Origin: Hyphomicrobiales bacterium
Lineage (GTDB): Bacteria > Pseudomonadota > Alphaproteobacteria > Rhizobiales > Rhizobiaceae
DNA: 64,000 bases
Assembly: GCA_900472295.1 (NCBI GenBank)
Contig: UCIA01000007.1
Span: 127,686-191,685, forward strand
Reading direction: 5' to 3'
This document shows, piece after piece, positions 25,215 to 34,036 of the stretch. Under the pieces are notes generated by a model. That model saw only the letters and a program-made list of their open reading frames with translations. It did not search any database and had not been told where the DNA came from. Each line of letters begins with the position of its first letter. The stretch's first letter is position 1. The translations under genes were made by a program, and so were the position numbers.

Positions 25215-26317
25215 AGCAGCCAGCCTATCCGCGCCTGAAAGAGATCGCGAAATTCCTGAACGGCCGGGAGTGGAAAGAGGAATAGCTCCACGTCGTGGGC
25301 GCCCAGCCCAGCCGTCTTGAGCGCGGTCGAGACCTTCGGTGCCACCGCTGCGAGTTCCTCTTTGGCCAGTGCTCGAAAGGCATCTTCGGCACCCTGGTCA
25401 CCGGCAGCGCGCGCCTTCTGAAAGCCATCAAAATCAAAACCGATCAGGCAGGTGATAACATCCTTACGTTCGTTGTATTCTTCCTCATGGGGATCCAAGT
25501 ATCGCAGCAGCGCTGCCTTTGCTTCGGTTCCTAATCCTGTGAAATCGATGTTTCGCTGAACAAGCTGGAGTTCGTGGCCTTGCTCGTCGGGCTCTAAGGA
25601 TCTCGCGATCGATGCTGCGGCAGCAATGATAGCCGCACCGACATCGCCATACATTTTCGCCTCGCCCCAATAGAGGAAGAGCCGCGCCGTCTCCGCACAA
25701 TAGCGAACATGGACACCGTCCGCACCGTGTACGGGCATCTGCGGATTTGTCTTCAAGGTCATCTTCGCGATGAATTGCGGTGCTCCTAAAATCCACTCGG
25801 TCAGCAGATAGAGCAGCAGCTCGCCAGCTTCGCCATTTCGATTTGTCGCTTTGTGCGCCTTGATGAAAAGCTTAGCGGCGGCGTCATTGAGCTGCGTCGT
25901 TTTGATCAGAAAGTCTTCAAACGGCAGGGTCGATTGAAGCGCCCTTACTGCGTCGATTTCCTTCCGCGTTAGCGTGAATGGTGTCAGGTGAAGCCAAGCC
26001 AACTCCACCAGTTCATGCACAGTGGCCTTGCCTTGTCGGAAGGCGGGGAAATGCAAACGGAGGGTAACGCCTGCGCACTCGCACGTCACCTCGTGCTGTA
26101 ACTCCCTTATCCTCGGTCCTAGTTTCGAATAGTCACGGCAAAGCGCTGCTAGGACCGTGTCCAAGCCATGGCTTTCGGATTCATTTATGCTCTGCTGGCC
26201 CAAATTTCCCCCAGTCGATCCCGTCCCACCGACAGGCTTAGCATTGGGAACCTCTAATACGGTTAGAAATCTGGCCCAATGTGCCAACTTGAATGGGAAA
26301 GAATACGAACTTTCCAA
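25211..26317 (-). CDS. hamA: Hachiman nuclease HamA (DUF1837)
   Basis: The 368-aa product contains the DUF1837 signature: NGEAGELLLYLLTEWILG, APQFIAKMTLKTNPQMPVHGADGVHV and LFLYWGEAKMYGD. Asp200 (GADGVH) with Glu219-x-Lys221 (GEAK) gives the nuclease active site of HamA, apparently intact. It ends in ATGA overlap with hamB. The long frame starts at a TTG (26317); no in-frame ATG precedes the domain, so the true N-terminus is uncertain and could be a later TTG around residue 39 or 52. HamA degrades DNA after release from HamB in phage-infected cells. It is preceded by a 488-bp divergent region. Confidence 0.87.
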   Translation of the reverse strand: MESSYSFPFKLAHWARFLTVLEVPNAKPVGGTGSTGGNLGQQSINESESHGLDTVLAALCRDYSKLGPRIRELQHEVTCECAGVTLRLHFPAFRQGKATVHELVELAWLHLTPFTLTRKEIDAVRALQSTLPFEDFLIKTTQLNDAAAKLFIKAHKATNRNGEAGELLLYLLTEWILGAPQFIAKMTLKTNPQMPVHGADGVHVRYCAETARLFLYWGEAKMYGDVGAAIIAAAASIARSLEPDEQGHELQLVQRNIDFTGLGTEAKAALLRYLDPHEEEYNERKDVITCLIGFDFDGFQKARAAGDQGAEDAFRALAKEELAAVAPKVSTALKTAGLGAHDVELFLFPLPAVQEFRDLFQARIGWLL

Positions 26318-26805
26318 TACCGTGCGGATGCTTCGCTACGAAAAACCGATCTCGGCGAATTTCAGTACCGCATTCCCCCGACCTGAGTAGCCGTTTCACT
26401 GTACCAACAGAAAAGCTAGCCGTGAGACGGATTCTTGGCTGAAGGGCTTTGCGCGATTAGCTAATCAGACCTGTGACGCTCGCTCAACTGCAGTGAATGA
26501 CGAATGGGCTGTCATCCACTGCATCCTCGCTATTGACCATCGATCGCCTTCAGCTCGAATTTCTAATCGCATCCTAAGACAGATCCACTATAAGGACATA
26601 AACACTGTCCGTTCTCCAAAGAGGAGATTCTTTCTGTTGATATCCGCCAATTGATGGAATGCATTCTCGAATGCCTTATTTCCCGGTGATTAGCTGGGCA
26701 AAGATAATCGAGGCACTGTGGCAGCAGTTCCACGAAAACGAGTAGACAAATGCCTCTAGTCCGCATCTCTATCTTTGAGGTCGCCAAAACGGAGGGGGGA
26801 ACGGG
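26318..26805. promoter_or_regulatory. Divergent promoter region hamA / helicase-nuclease
   Basis: 488 bp without a supported gene. It is clearly more A+T-rich than its flanks, consistent with promoters for both divergent defence genes. I see no strong inverted repeat. Confidence 0.4.
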
Positions 26806-29800
26806 ATGCTTCCTAAGCTTGCATATCATGACAGCCACACGACGTTCGATATTCCGTCTAGCGACACTTTCGACAAGGCAGGCTACGGAAAGGATATCAC
26901 AGCGCTCGAGGCACTCCCGGTCTGGACGGGAACCCCGACCGGTCTCTCTCTTTGGAGTAATCAGAAGCAGGCCATAGCATTTGGCGCAGCGTATGCCCGG
27001 CTCCGGCAGCCGGGTGGACGCGCCGAAGCAGGGCTCATCAAGATGCCAACAGGCAGTGGCAAGTCTGGCGTCATCGCTGTACTGACGCGCTGTCTTCCCA
27101 ATGTCCGCCGCGCTCTCGTGCTGACGCCGCGTGAGGGCCTGGTCCAGCAAATGTATGGTGATATCCGCAGGCGCTTCTGGGCCAATATGGGTGTTGCCGA
27201 CGCCGCAGGTGATGATTGGACTGGACCGGGCGCCGATCCGGCATTGATCCGGATCCTCCTTCCCAATGCTGGCCGCACACAGCGGATTTGCCATGAGGCA
27301 GAGACATCTGAGCGTCTCATTCTGGTGGGCACCCTACAGGCTCTCGACAAGATAAGGATCGATCGGGATCGGCTTGCGCGAAAGGCGACTATCGGCCCGC
27401 TGGAGAAGAAACAGTCGTCCGAGCTCCTCCGGCTCAACCAAATTCTCGCCCTGCTCACAACTTTCGATCTCGTCGTGGTCGACGAAGGGCACTATGAGCC
27501 CGCAGCATCTTGGAGCCGAAGTGTACGTTCGCTTTCGCGACCCACACTTCTGTTGAGTGCTACGCCGTTCCGCAACGATTATAAGCTCTTCTCGGTGAGG
27601 GGCGCCTACGCCTACAATTTCCCCTTCCCGAAGGCCGCCGAGGCTAAGATCGTGCGCGAGGTGCAATTTGCCGATCTCGCAACCCGCGATGGCAGTTTGC
27701 CGGCAATCGATTCCGCCCTCTACGATACAGACCAGAACCTGACCGCAGCGGACAAGACCGCGATCAGAACTTTCGCCGAGCAGCTGCTTGCGATCATGCC
27801 ATCGCTGCTCGCGGAAAAGCCCGCCGGATCCAAGATCATTGTACGCGCCGCATCCTGGAGCGCGCTCGCAGCGCTCCAGCCTCTCCTGGCTGGAGACGAA
27901 CAGTCCAACGCCGTTCTGATCCACGACCAGGTGCGCAAGGACGAGAACCGCCAAGCTCATCCGGGACGCTTCGTGACCGTCAAGCAGGCCCAGGCCGCAT
28001 CCGGCGGTGCGACCTTCTGGCTGCACCAGACAAAATTGCTCGAAGGCATCGACGATGCAACCTTCGTGGCGGTCGCCCTTCTCGATGATTTCACCAATGA
28101 CCGACAGCTCGTCCAGCAGATCGGCCGCGTGCTTCGCTCGACCGACGCTAAGCGCCGAGAGATACAGACCGCGACGGTAATCGCGCGTAACTCGGATCAG
28201 CTTTCGCGGCTCAAGACAAGCTGGGACCAATATCTCGCCTTCGAAGCCGCTGGCGAAACCAGCCTCGCCAGCATCATCCCGGGTGAGGCCTACCTGCCCG
28301 AGAAGATCGTCCCGCAGATGCCCGAGCAGCAATATGTCGATGGGCGTTTCCGCGAACGACTGCCAGTTTTGGGATCGCTTGATCGCGACGATCTCCTCGT
28401 ACCGCGCCGCGCCGCCATCTTTTCAATTGGCGCCGGGTTTCACGACAAGCTCGTCGAGACGGAGGCCTATGAAGGCATCCTCGCGCGAAATCGGTTCGTT
28501 GTTCGTCCGATCGCGCGTCTGCCCGAGAATGTCTGGGGATGGACCTTCTTCACGGTCGATGAAAGCCCTTATCTGAGCCGCCATTTCGTCACTGAATGGC
28601 AGTTCGGGCTGACCCTAATGGTTCGGGTAAATAATCGCTTGTTCGTCTTCGACACGGATGGCGTGCCGTTTGATGCCGGTAAGATCGGCGTGGCGCGGCT
28701 CGACCGGGGAGAGCTGGTCCGGCTATTCGGTCCGAGCAGCACGGCACAAAAGGTCCGGATCACCAAGCTCGCGACCGCGTCCTTGGAAATGGCCGATCGC
28801 GCGATCCGAACGATGACGACCAGTACAGCATCGTTTGAAGACACTTTCACTGACCTACTAGATGCCGTTCTGCTACCGACCAATGTCGCCGGCTACGTCA
28901 ACAACACCGCGCGCTATCTGGGTCTCAGCCGCTCCAAGCTCACCGATGCTAGCGTACGGCGGGTTAGCATCGACGATTATGTGCGCTGGGCGACCGCCAT
29001 CGACAGCGAACTCACCACTGCCACCGCTAGCAATCGGGTTTTCGAGCGATTTGCCCAGCTTGCCATTCCGGATCCGGATAAGGCCAAGGAGCCGACGAAC
29101 ATCCTACTCGATCTTCAGCCACTCGACGATTTCGGCGTTTTCATCGCCGACAAGGAAGGACAACCGTCAACGCCGAGGACACCCGCCGTGCTCGACCTGT
29201 GCGCCGACATCGTCGACGGCAAGTTCCAAGTGACCATGATCGATGGCCGCAAACTCGATTGCGCGATCAGTTATAACATCAAGTCCGATCGCTACATGCT
29301 CGCCAGCGACGCCCTAAATGCCGAATTCGGCCAAGGGCTTTCGGCATCGGGCACCGTCATGACTCTCACCGAGCGGATCAACACCGACCAGGCCTTCCGC
29401 ATTCTTACCGCCGAGACCGATAAGGTCTATATGCATGGTAACTGGGTAAAAGCCCGCGATCTGGTGATCGATAATCGGGTACCCGCGCTTGATGTCGCAG
29501 TTGCGATCCCCGCCCTCGAAAAGACCTTTGTCGAAAAAGGGGAGGTAGCATGGGCGGTCGGTGACACCGCGAAATGGGAAAAGGAATCCATATTCGGGCT
29601 TACCAGCCGCTATATCGGCCTGGCTGGGCCTGGACCTGACGCTTACGCTGACGCGCTTCGCGAATTTCCGCTCATCCTGCTCGATGATGATGGACAAGAG
29701 CTTGCCGATTTCATCCTTGTTTCCAAGACCAAGGTAGTGCTCCTTCACGCCAAAGCCTTGGGCAAAGATGGAAGCGACAATAAGGCCTCTGTCACTGCAA

Positions 29801-30189
29801 TCCAGGAGGTTGGACGACAGGTAGCCGCCTCACTTGGCTTCTTCATCACCTCGTCGCCGCAGATCGAGGACGATCGCTGGCAACGCGGCTATACCGCGAA
29901 CAGTACGGCTATTCCGGTGCCAAAGGGTGGCAATATTCGCATCTTCAAAAATGCAGACGGCATCGCGCAGAATAAGATTGCACCCACGGTCCGCGCGGCG
30001 CTTCGTGATCGGCGGATCAACAAAGAGGTCTGGCTGGTCGCGGGGCGATTGCTCGATGTGGAGCGTGCTCGCAACCTCGCGCTGGCGAGCACGCTCTCCA
30101 ACAGAACCCGGCAGCTAATCATGTATATCGACAGCCTGACGACGGTGTGCAGCCGCGCAAACGCTAGGCTGCGCATCTTCGCGCACTAG
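26806..30189 (+). CDS. Large SF2 helicase with C-terminal nuclease-like domain
   Basis: The 1127-aa protein has an SF2 helicase engine: Walker A MPTGSGKS (80-87), DEGH box (226-229), SAT motif (251-253) and motif VI QQIGRVLRS around residue 440, the arrangement of type III/UvrB-like restriction helicases. The middle (about 500-900) is mixed and unfamiliar. Near the C-terminus, Asp968 (GQELADFILVSKTK) and His981-Ala-Lys983 (VVLLHAKALG) with a following helix resemble a PD-(D/E)XK nuclease in which the usual Glu is His. It stands alone, divergent from hamA, in a defence island. I do not recognise a named system. A GGGGGG-AACGGG stretch lies ahead of the ATG. Confidence 0.75.
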   Translation: MLPKLAYHDSHTTFDIPSSDTFDKAGYGKDITALEALPVWTGTPTGLSLWSNQKQAIAFGAAYARLRQPGGRAEAGLIKMPTGSGKSGVIAVLTRCLPNVRRALVLTPREGLVQQMYGDIRRRFWANMGVADAAGDDWTGPGADPALIRILLPNAGRTQRICHEAETSERLILVGTLQALDKIRIDRDRLARKATIGPLEKKQSSELLRLNQILALLTTFDLVVVDEGHYEPAASWSRSVRSLSRPTLLLSATPFRNDYKLFSVRGAYAYNFPFPKAAEAKIVREVQFADLATRDGSLPAIDSALYDTDQNLTAADKTAIRTFAEQLLAIMPSLLAEKPAGSKIIVRAASWSALAALQPLLAGDEQSNAVLIHDQVRKDENRQAHPGRFVTVKQAQAASGGATFWLHQTKLLEGIDDATFVAVALLDDFTNDRQLVQQIGRVLRSTDAKRREIQTATVIARNSDQLSRLKTSWDQYLAFEAAGETSLASIIPGEAYLPEKIVPQMPEQQYVDGRFRERLPVLGSLDRDDLLVPRRAAIFSIGAGFHDKLVETEAYEGILARNRFVVRPIARLPENVWGWTFFTVDESPYLSRHFVTEWQFGLTLMVRVNNRLFVFDTDGVPFDAGKIGVARLDRGELVRLFGPSSTAQKVRITKLATASLEMADRAIRTMTTSTASFEDTFTDLLDAVLLPTNVAGYVNNTARYLGLSRSKLTDASVRRVSIDDYVRWATAIDSELTTATASNRVFERFAQLAIPDPDKAKEPTNILLDLQPLDDFGVFIADKEGQPSTPRTPAVLDLCADIVDGKFQVTMIDGRKLDCAISYNIKSDRYMLASDALNAEFGQGLSASGTVMTLTERINTDQAFRILTAETDKVYMHGNWVKARDLVIDNRVPALDVAVAIPALEKTFVEKGEVAWAVGDTAKWEKESIFGLTSRYIGLAGPGPDAYADALREFPLILLDDDGQELADFILVSKTKVVLLHAKALGKDGSDNKASVTAIQEVGRQVAASLGFFITSSPQIEDDRWQRGYTANSTAIPVPKGGNIRIFKNADGIAQNKIAPTVRAALRDRRINKEVWLVAGRLLDVERARNLALASTLSNRTRQLIMYIDSLTTVCSRANARLRIFAH

Positions 30190-30519
30190 CTATCCCTGAG
30201 ACGCTCGTTGCGAACTAAGCATCGGAGCGAAAACATCGCGCCACCTCATTTGGATTGAAAAAAGGCGGGTGCCGTCCTTCGGGTTTTGGCGACAACCATT
30301 TCGACATCGGATCAGGTTCAAAATCGAGCGCGTGTGCGGAGTATCGTGATCCTAACGACGGATGTCTGCTTTCACAGCAGCTTCCCTACTCGCCCAAGCG
30401 GTCGGCTGCACGAGAACCGGCGTTGCCGATATATCGACGATCTCGTCGCCATGGTCGCTTCCAATGCCTCGCCAGCCGGCAACTTAGGTATCCTTCCCGC
30501 ATTAGGCTAGTCGGTCCCG
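30190..30519. other. Convergent intergenic region
   Basis: 330 bp between the ends of the helicase-nuclease and Shedu genes. No gene and no clear terminator hairpin were seen. Confidence 0.4.
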
Positions 30520-31986
30520 TTAAACGAGCTTCGCGATATCCTCGTCGACCTCGTCCGGCTTGGTGACCAGGAATTCGTGCAGGGCCACCAGCTTCGCCAG
30601 CAACTCGTCGAACGTGATGATGAGCACGTCCTTCTGGCTGCCGCGGTAAATCTCGAAGGACCGCTTCTCGTCCTTGTTCTCGGGGAGCCTGCCGATGACC
30701 AGTATGCACGGCACCGACCAAGCCTGGATGTTCGGCTCCTCCTCCTCTTCTTTCTTGGCTGCGATGCTCTTGATGAGCCGAAGCTTCTGGTCGAGTAGTT
30801 GGTTCGCACCGCCCGTCAACTCCGGGTGCGGGCCATAGAGGTTGGGCGGACGATACGGGTCCTTGGTCAGCAGCGGCGTCTCAGTCGTCTTGATCTCGAC
30901 GATGGCCAGGTTACCCAGCATCCCGGCTTCGACCAAGTAATCGGCCTGCTTCTCGCCCTTCCGCTTCAGTCCCATACCGCCGACTGTCGCCTGGCTGGTA
31001 TAGTGGACCACCGGCAGCCCGAAGAGCACCTTCAGGATAAACGGGTTCTTCTCGAAATAGGTCTGCCAGAAGGCCTCGCGGTGGCCCTTAGCCATCTCCT
31101 TAGTCATGTCCTCGATCAACGCGAAAAGGGATACCAACTGGATCTTCTCGCTCAATTCGAAGAGCTGCACCGGATCATCATGGGCAATCTCCACAACCTG
31201 GCGCATCACGCTCCGGACAGCGGCGCTGTTGTTGGTGTTTCGAGACCGCACGATGCCCTTCTTCGCCAGCGCCGACCGGACGGTATCCTGCAGGTCGATG
31301 CCTGGCCGCTCGAAATCGTTGGGTTCGTATCCCGGGACCACGTGCGGCAAAAAGAGGTTCTTGAGGTAGGCCATCTTTTCGCCGTTGGCGAAATCACGAG
31401 CGGCATCGTGGGCCCGATTAATGTTCAGGCGGGCGTCGTCGAAGATCTGGAGGGGAAGGCGCACGTGGTCGCCATCGACCGAAATCTGGTCGTCCTCGCA
31501 CATCGTGATGCCTACTATGCCGGGGAGGTTACGGAAGGCGTCGATGAGGTACTTGATGCGGGGATCGACGCCGAACCCCTCGAACGGCTTGCGGTGGAAT
31601 CCGGTCGGCAAGCCGAAGAACAAGCCTATGTGCTTTTCTGCCTCCATCTCATGCTCTTCCTCAAACGATATCCTGGCGATGGTCCCGTACTTCCGCTTAA
31701 GGAAGTTGGTCTGGTTCGAGCGGAGCCAGATCGGATAGGTGGTCAGGACCTTGGTCTCGAAACTGTATTCCGCCAGCAGGTGAGGCTGGGACGCTTCGTC
31801 CAAAAGCTCCATGTCGGCTCCAGCCGCCTTCGCCCTGTCATAGGCCTTCACGCTGAGGTGGTAGCTTAGATACTGGGTCTTCCCATCGGGAATGGTCTCT
31901 AGGACCAGGAAAGAGCAGTCCTCTGCATGCGTGCCGGCGTCAATACGCGTGCTGGTGTAGGTGACTTCGCTCTCCGGACCGACCAT
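30520..31986 (-). CDS. sduA: Shedu defence nuclease SduA (DUF4263)
   Basis: With the ATG at 31986 the product is 488 aa. The C-terminal part is DUF4263: FWQTYFEKNPFILKVLFGLPVVHY, then Asp349 in EKQADYLVE, Glu364-x-Lys366 in AIVEIKTTETPLL, and the YRPPNLYGPHPELTGGANQLLDQK block with Gln396. These are the D-ExK-Q residues of the Shedu PD-(D/E)XK core. The N-terminal 300 residues are the variable sensor region. Shedu is a one-gene system whose tetrameric nuclease cuts phage DNA. The ORF is open to 32157, but GGGGGTG upstream of the 31986 ATG supports this start. It is divergent from a small hypothetical gene. Confidence 0.9.
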   Translation of the reverse strand: MVGPESEVTYTSTRIDAGTHAEDCSFLVLETIPDGKTQYLSYHLSVKAYDRAKAAGADMELLDEASQPHLLAEYSFETKVLTTYPIWLRSNQTNFLKRKYGTIARISFEEEHEMEAEKHIGLFFGLPTGFHRKPFEGFGVDPRIKYLIDAFRNLPGIVGITMCEDDQISVDGDHVRLPLQIFDDARLNINRAHDAARDFANGEKMAYLKNLFLPHVVPGYEPNDFERPGIDLQDTVRSALAKKGIVRSRNTNNSAAVRSVMRQVVEIAHDDPVQLFELSEKIQLVSLFALIEDMTKEMAKGHREAFWQTYFEKNPFILKVLFGLPVVHYTSQATVGGMGLKRKGEKQADYLVEAGMLGNLAIVEIKTTETPLLTKDPYRPPNLYGPHPELTGGANQLLDQKLRLIKSIAAKKEEEEEPNIQAWSVPCILVIGRLPENKDEKRSFEIYRGSQKDVLIITFDELLAKLVALHEFLVTKPDEVDEDIAKLV

Positions 31987-32378
31987 TTTCACCCCCTTTG
32001 TTCGGCCAACATATACAGGCCAGGGGCACGGAAATGAAACCGCGCAACAAGCGGCGGATTCGTCCATCCTTTCACCCGGGCGACAGCTCAGTGTCGGAGC
32101 GAGAACGGAATAGCAGCTTTTCGGCAACGGCCCCATGGGACGGGATAGCTTTGGCAAAGACGCCCGTGAACTCGCTACCTAAAATGTTTGTGGGCGCGAC
32201 CCGGTAGATTGCTGCAGCTTGCGATAGTCCACTAGGTGACGACATAGAAATTTCCAGACCGACGGCCGCCGCCTTTCTGCTGGAGTCTTCTATGGCCACC
32301 TGAGGTTGCCGATGCCAGGATGAACCGGCATAGATACGTGGATCGTGGTCATCGCCGGAATTGAGAACAAAGGTGGGT

Positions 32379-32960
32379 ATGGAGACTATCGCTAACGTCG
32401 CGGCCAGTGATCTCGCAGACATGATTCAGAGAAGTATAGAGCTCATGGCCTTCCCGCTGTCGGCCTGGGAAGCGACAACCTACGCCGAGGTGATTGCACT
32501 ACCGCGCGTGGTCGTGACGCGGCCGCCTGCGGAAGGTCTGCTCGCGACGGGCTTCGTACCCTATGACTGTCACCGCAATTGCGCGGAACAGGTTGCCAAC
32601 GACCCCAGGTCTTCAAGCCGACATGTGATAGGTTGGCTGCCTCACGGTGAGGACCTGATCCTTCATTCCGTAGCAGAGATTGCAGGAAGATGGCTGTGCC
32701 TGACGCCCCAGTTCGGGGCTACGCACAGCCGATTCGATTTCATCCCTGACCCACATATCGAGTGGCGCGATGGAGATGACGGCTCATGCAAGACGGCATT
32801 CCGTCAAGGTCATGAGCTGCCAGAGGCATTGCGTAAGAACCCGCTCCGACACATCCGGATGAGGGACCAGTTCCTGGCCATGGTCAAGGCTGGAATGTCT
32901 CCGCTCGAAGCCAGAGATGCAGTCGCGAAGGCGACAGAATGCTCTAGCGAAGAACTCTAG
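32379..32960 (+). CDS. Hypothetical protein of the island
   Basis: The 193-aa product starts METIANVAASDLADMIQ. It contains VPYDCHRNCAEQVANDPRSSSRHVIGWLPHGEDLILHSVAEIAGRWLCLTP-like sequence: a pattern of conserved Cys, Asn and aromatic residues reminding me of small island proteins that are widespread but unnamed. The segment 'YDCHRNCAE' with two Cys and a His could be catalytic or metal-binding. There is no signal peptide. AAAGGTGGG lies just ahead of the ATG. It is divergent from sduA by about 390 bp and followed by a gap before the HNH unit, so association with either is unclear. Confidence 0.6.
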   Translation: METIANVAASDLADMIQRSIELMAFPLSAWEATTYAEVIALPRVVVTRPPAEGLLATGFVPYDCHRNCAEQVANDPRSSSRHVIGWLPHGEDLILHSVAEIAGRWLCLTPQFGATHSRFDFIPDPHIEWRDGDDGSCKTAFRQGHELPEALRKNPLRHIRMRDQFLAMVKAGMSPLEARDAVAKATECSSEEL

Positions 32961-33414
32961 TTTGGCACTCACTTGGGCACAGCGGGCTCCTTCTAGACCT
33001 GCTTCTCTACCGTTTGGGATCAACCTATCGGAAAGGCCGGAGGTTTCGCCGGGACAGGAACATCGCTTGAAACATTCGACGGCTCACATGCGCTTATTGA
33101 CCGCCGGACATTTTCAATCGTTGCGTGGGTAACCCGCGGCCCCTTGCCGGGCGGCTCAGCCATGCTGACAAACCGCGATCCGTGATTAAGGCCGGAACGG
33201 ACCAGTAGGTTACTAGACCAATCATTCGCAGCCAATGCTACAATGAACGAAATGGGGCCGTGAACGGACTGGCGGAGTTTCGGGAGCGACGCCAGGAAAG
33301 CAGACTTGCGTTTGCGTTGGAAACAGCAACAAAATCGGATCTCGTCAGGCGCGCCACCCAATCGGAAAGGCGCTACGAAGCCATTGCCGGGCTATCGGCG
33401 CGCCATTGTTGCGT
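32961..33414. other. Intergenic region without a gene
   Basis: 454 bp. Only short frames of no recognisable type are seen. No tRNA-like or terminator structure was found. Confidence 0.4.
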
Positions 33415-34020
33415 ATGAAGATTCGGTCAATGGTTACTTCTAGGGAACGGGGCAAACGCTTGGACCAGATTGTCTGCCTTGGCTGGGGGTCGCTTATCTG
33501 GTGCCAGAAAGCGTTGCCGGTTATCGGCGAATGGGAGGCGGACGGCCCTGGCCTGCCTATTGAGTTTGCACGAGAGTCTAGGGACGGGCGCATAACGCTT
33601 GTGATCTGCGAAGGCGCTCGCGTCGTTACAACACTATGGGCGGCTCTCAATGTCCCGAATCTCGATGCCGCCAAAATGGCCTTGGCCGCGCGGGAGAGTG
33701 TGACAGCTGCCAACATCCGATACAGCATTGGCTGGTGTAGCCCGGTGGGAGCGTCGGAGCACCGCGGAGCAGCGGTCATTAGCCAATGGGCGGCGGCGAG
33801 AAATCTTGCGGGCGTCGTATGGACAGCCCTCAAACCGAAGATCGGAACGGACAATCGCGTGCCGACGCAGGTTGAAGTGGTCGGTCATCTGGGCGGCCTT
33901 CGAGGGCTGCAAAGGGATACAGCCGAGGAGTACGTTCGTCATGCGCCGCGCCAGATCGTGACATCTTATCGCACCGCTATTGAAGACACTTTGGGCTGGA
34001 CGCCCTTGGGTCTTATTTGA
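33415..34020 (+). CDS. Small protein upstream of the HNH gene, GGCT-like start
   Basis: The 201-aa product has an N-terminal IVCLGWGSLIW motif resembling the (F/Y)GSL substrate loop of gamma-glutamylcyclotransferase-like folds, followed by LPVIGEWEADGPGLPIEFARESRDGRITLVI and VTTLWAAL, with a central Ala-rich helix region. The pattern is reminiscent of a recurrent but unnamed bacterial family. The Glu expected of the catalytic fold could be in PIEFARES, but I cannot confirm activity. It ends 16 bp before the HNH endonuclease gene on the same strand, so the two likely form one operon. Start could be the ATG at 33415 or 33430; neither has a clear ribosome site. Confidence 0.55.
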   Translation: MKIRSMVTSRERGKRLDQIVCLGWGSLIWCQKALPVIGEWEADGPGLPIEFARESRDGRITLVICEGARVVTTLWAALNVPNLDAAKMALAARESVTAANIRYSIGWCSPVGASEHRGAAVISQWAAARNLAGVVWTALKPKIGTDNRVPTQVEVVGHLGGLRGLQRDTAEEYVRHAPRQIVTSYRTAIEDTLGWTPLGLI

Positions 34021-34036
34021 AAACGCATAGGGTCAG

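Noticed and set aside
32072..32422. 116-codon minus-strand frame between sduA and the 193-aa gene
   Set aside because: Overlaps the 5' end of the better-supported plus-strand gene; looked faintly protein-like but without motif.
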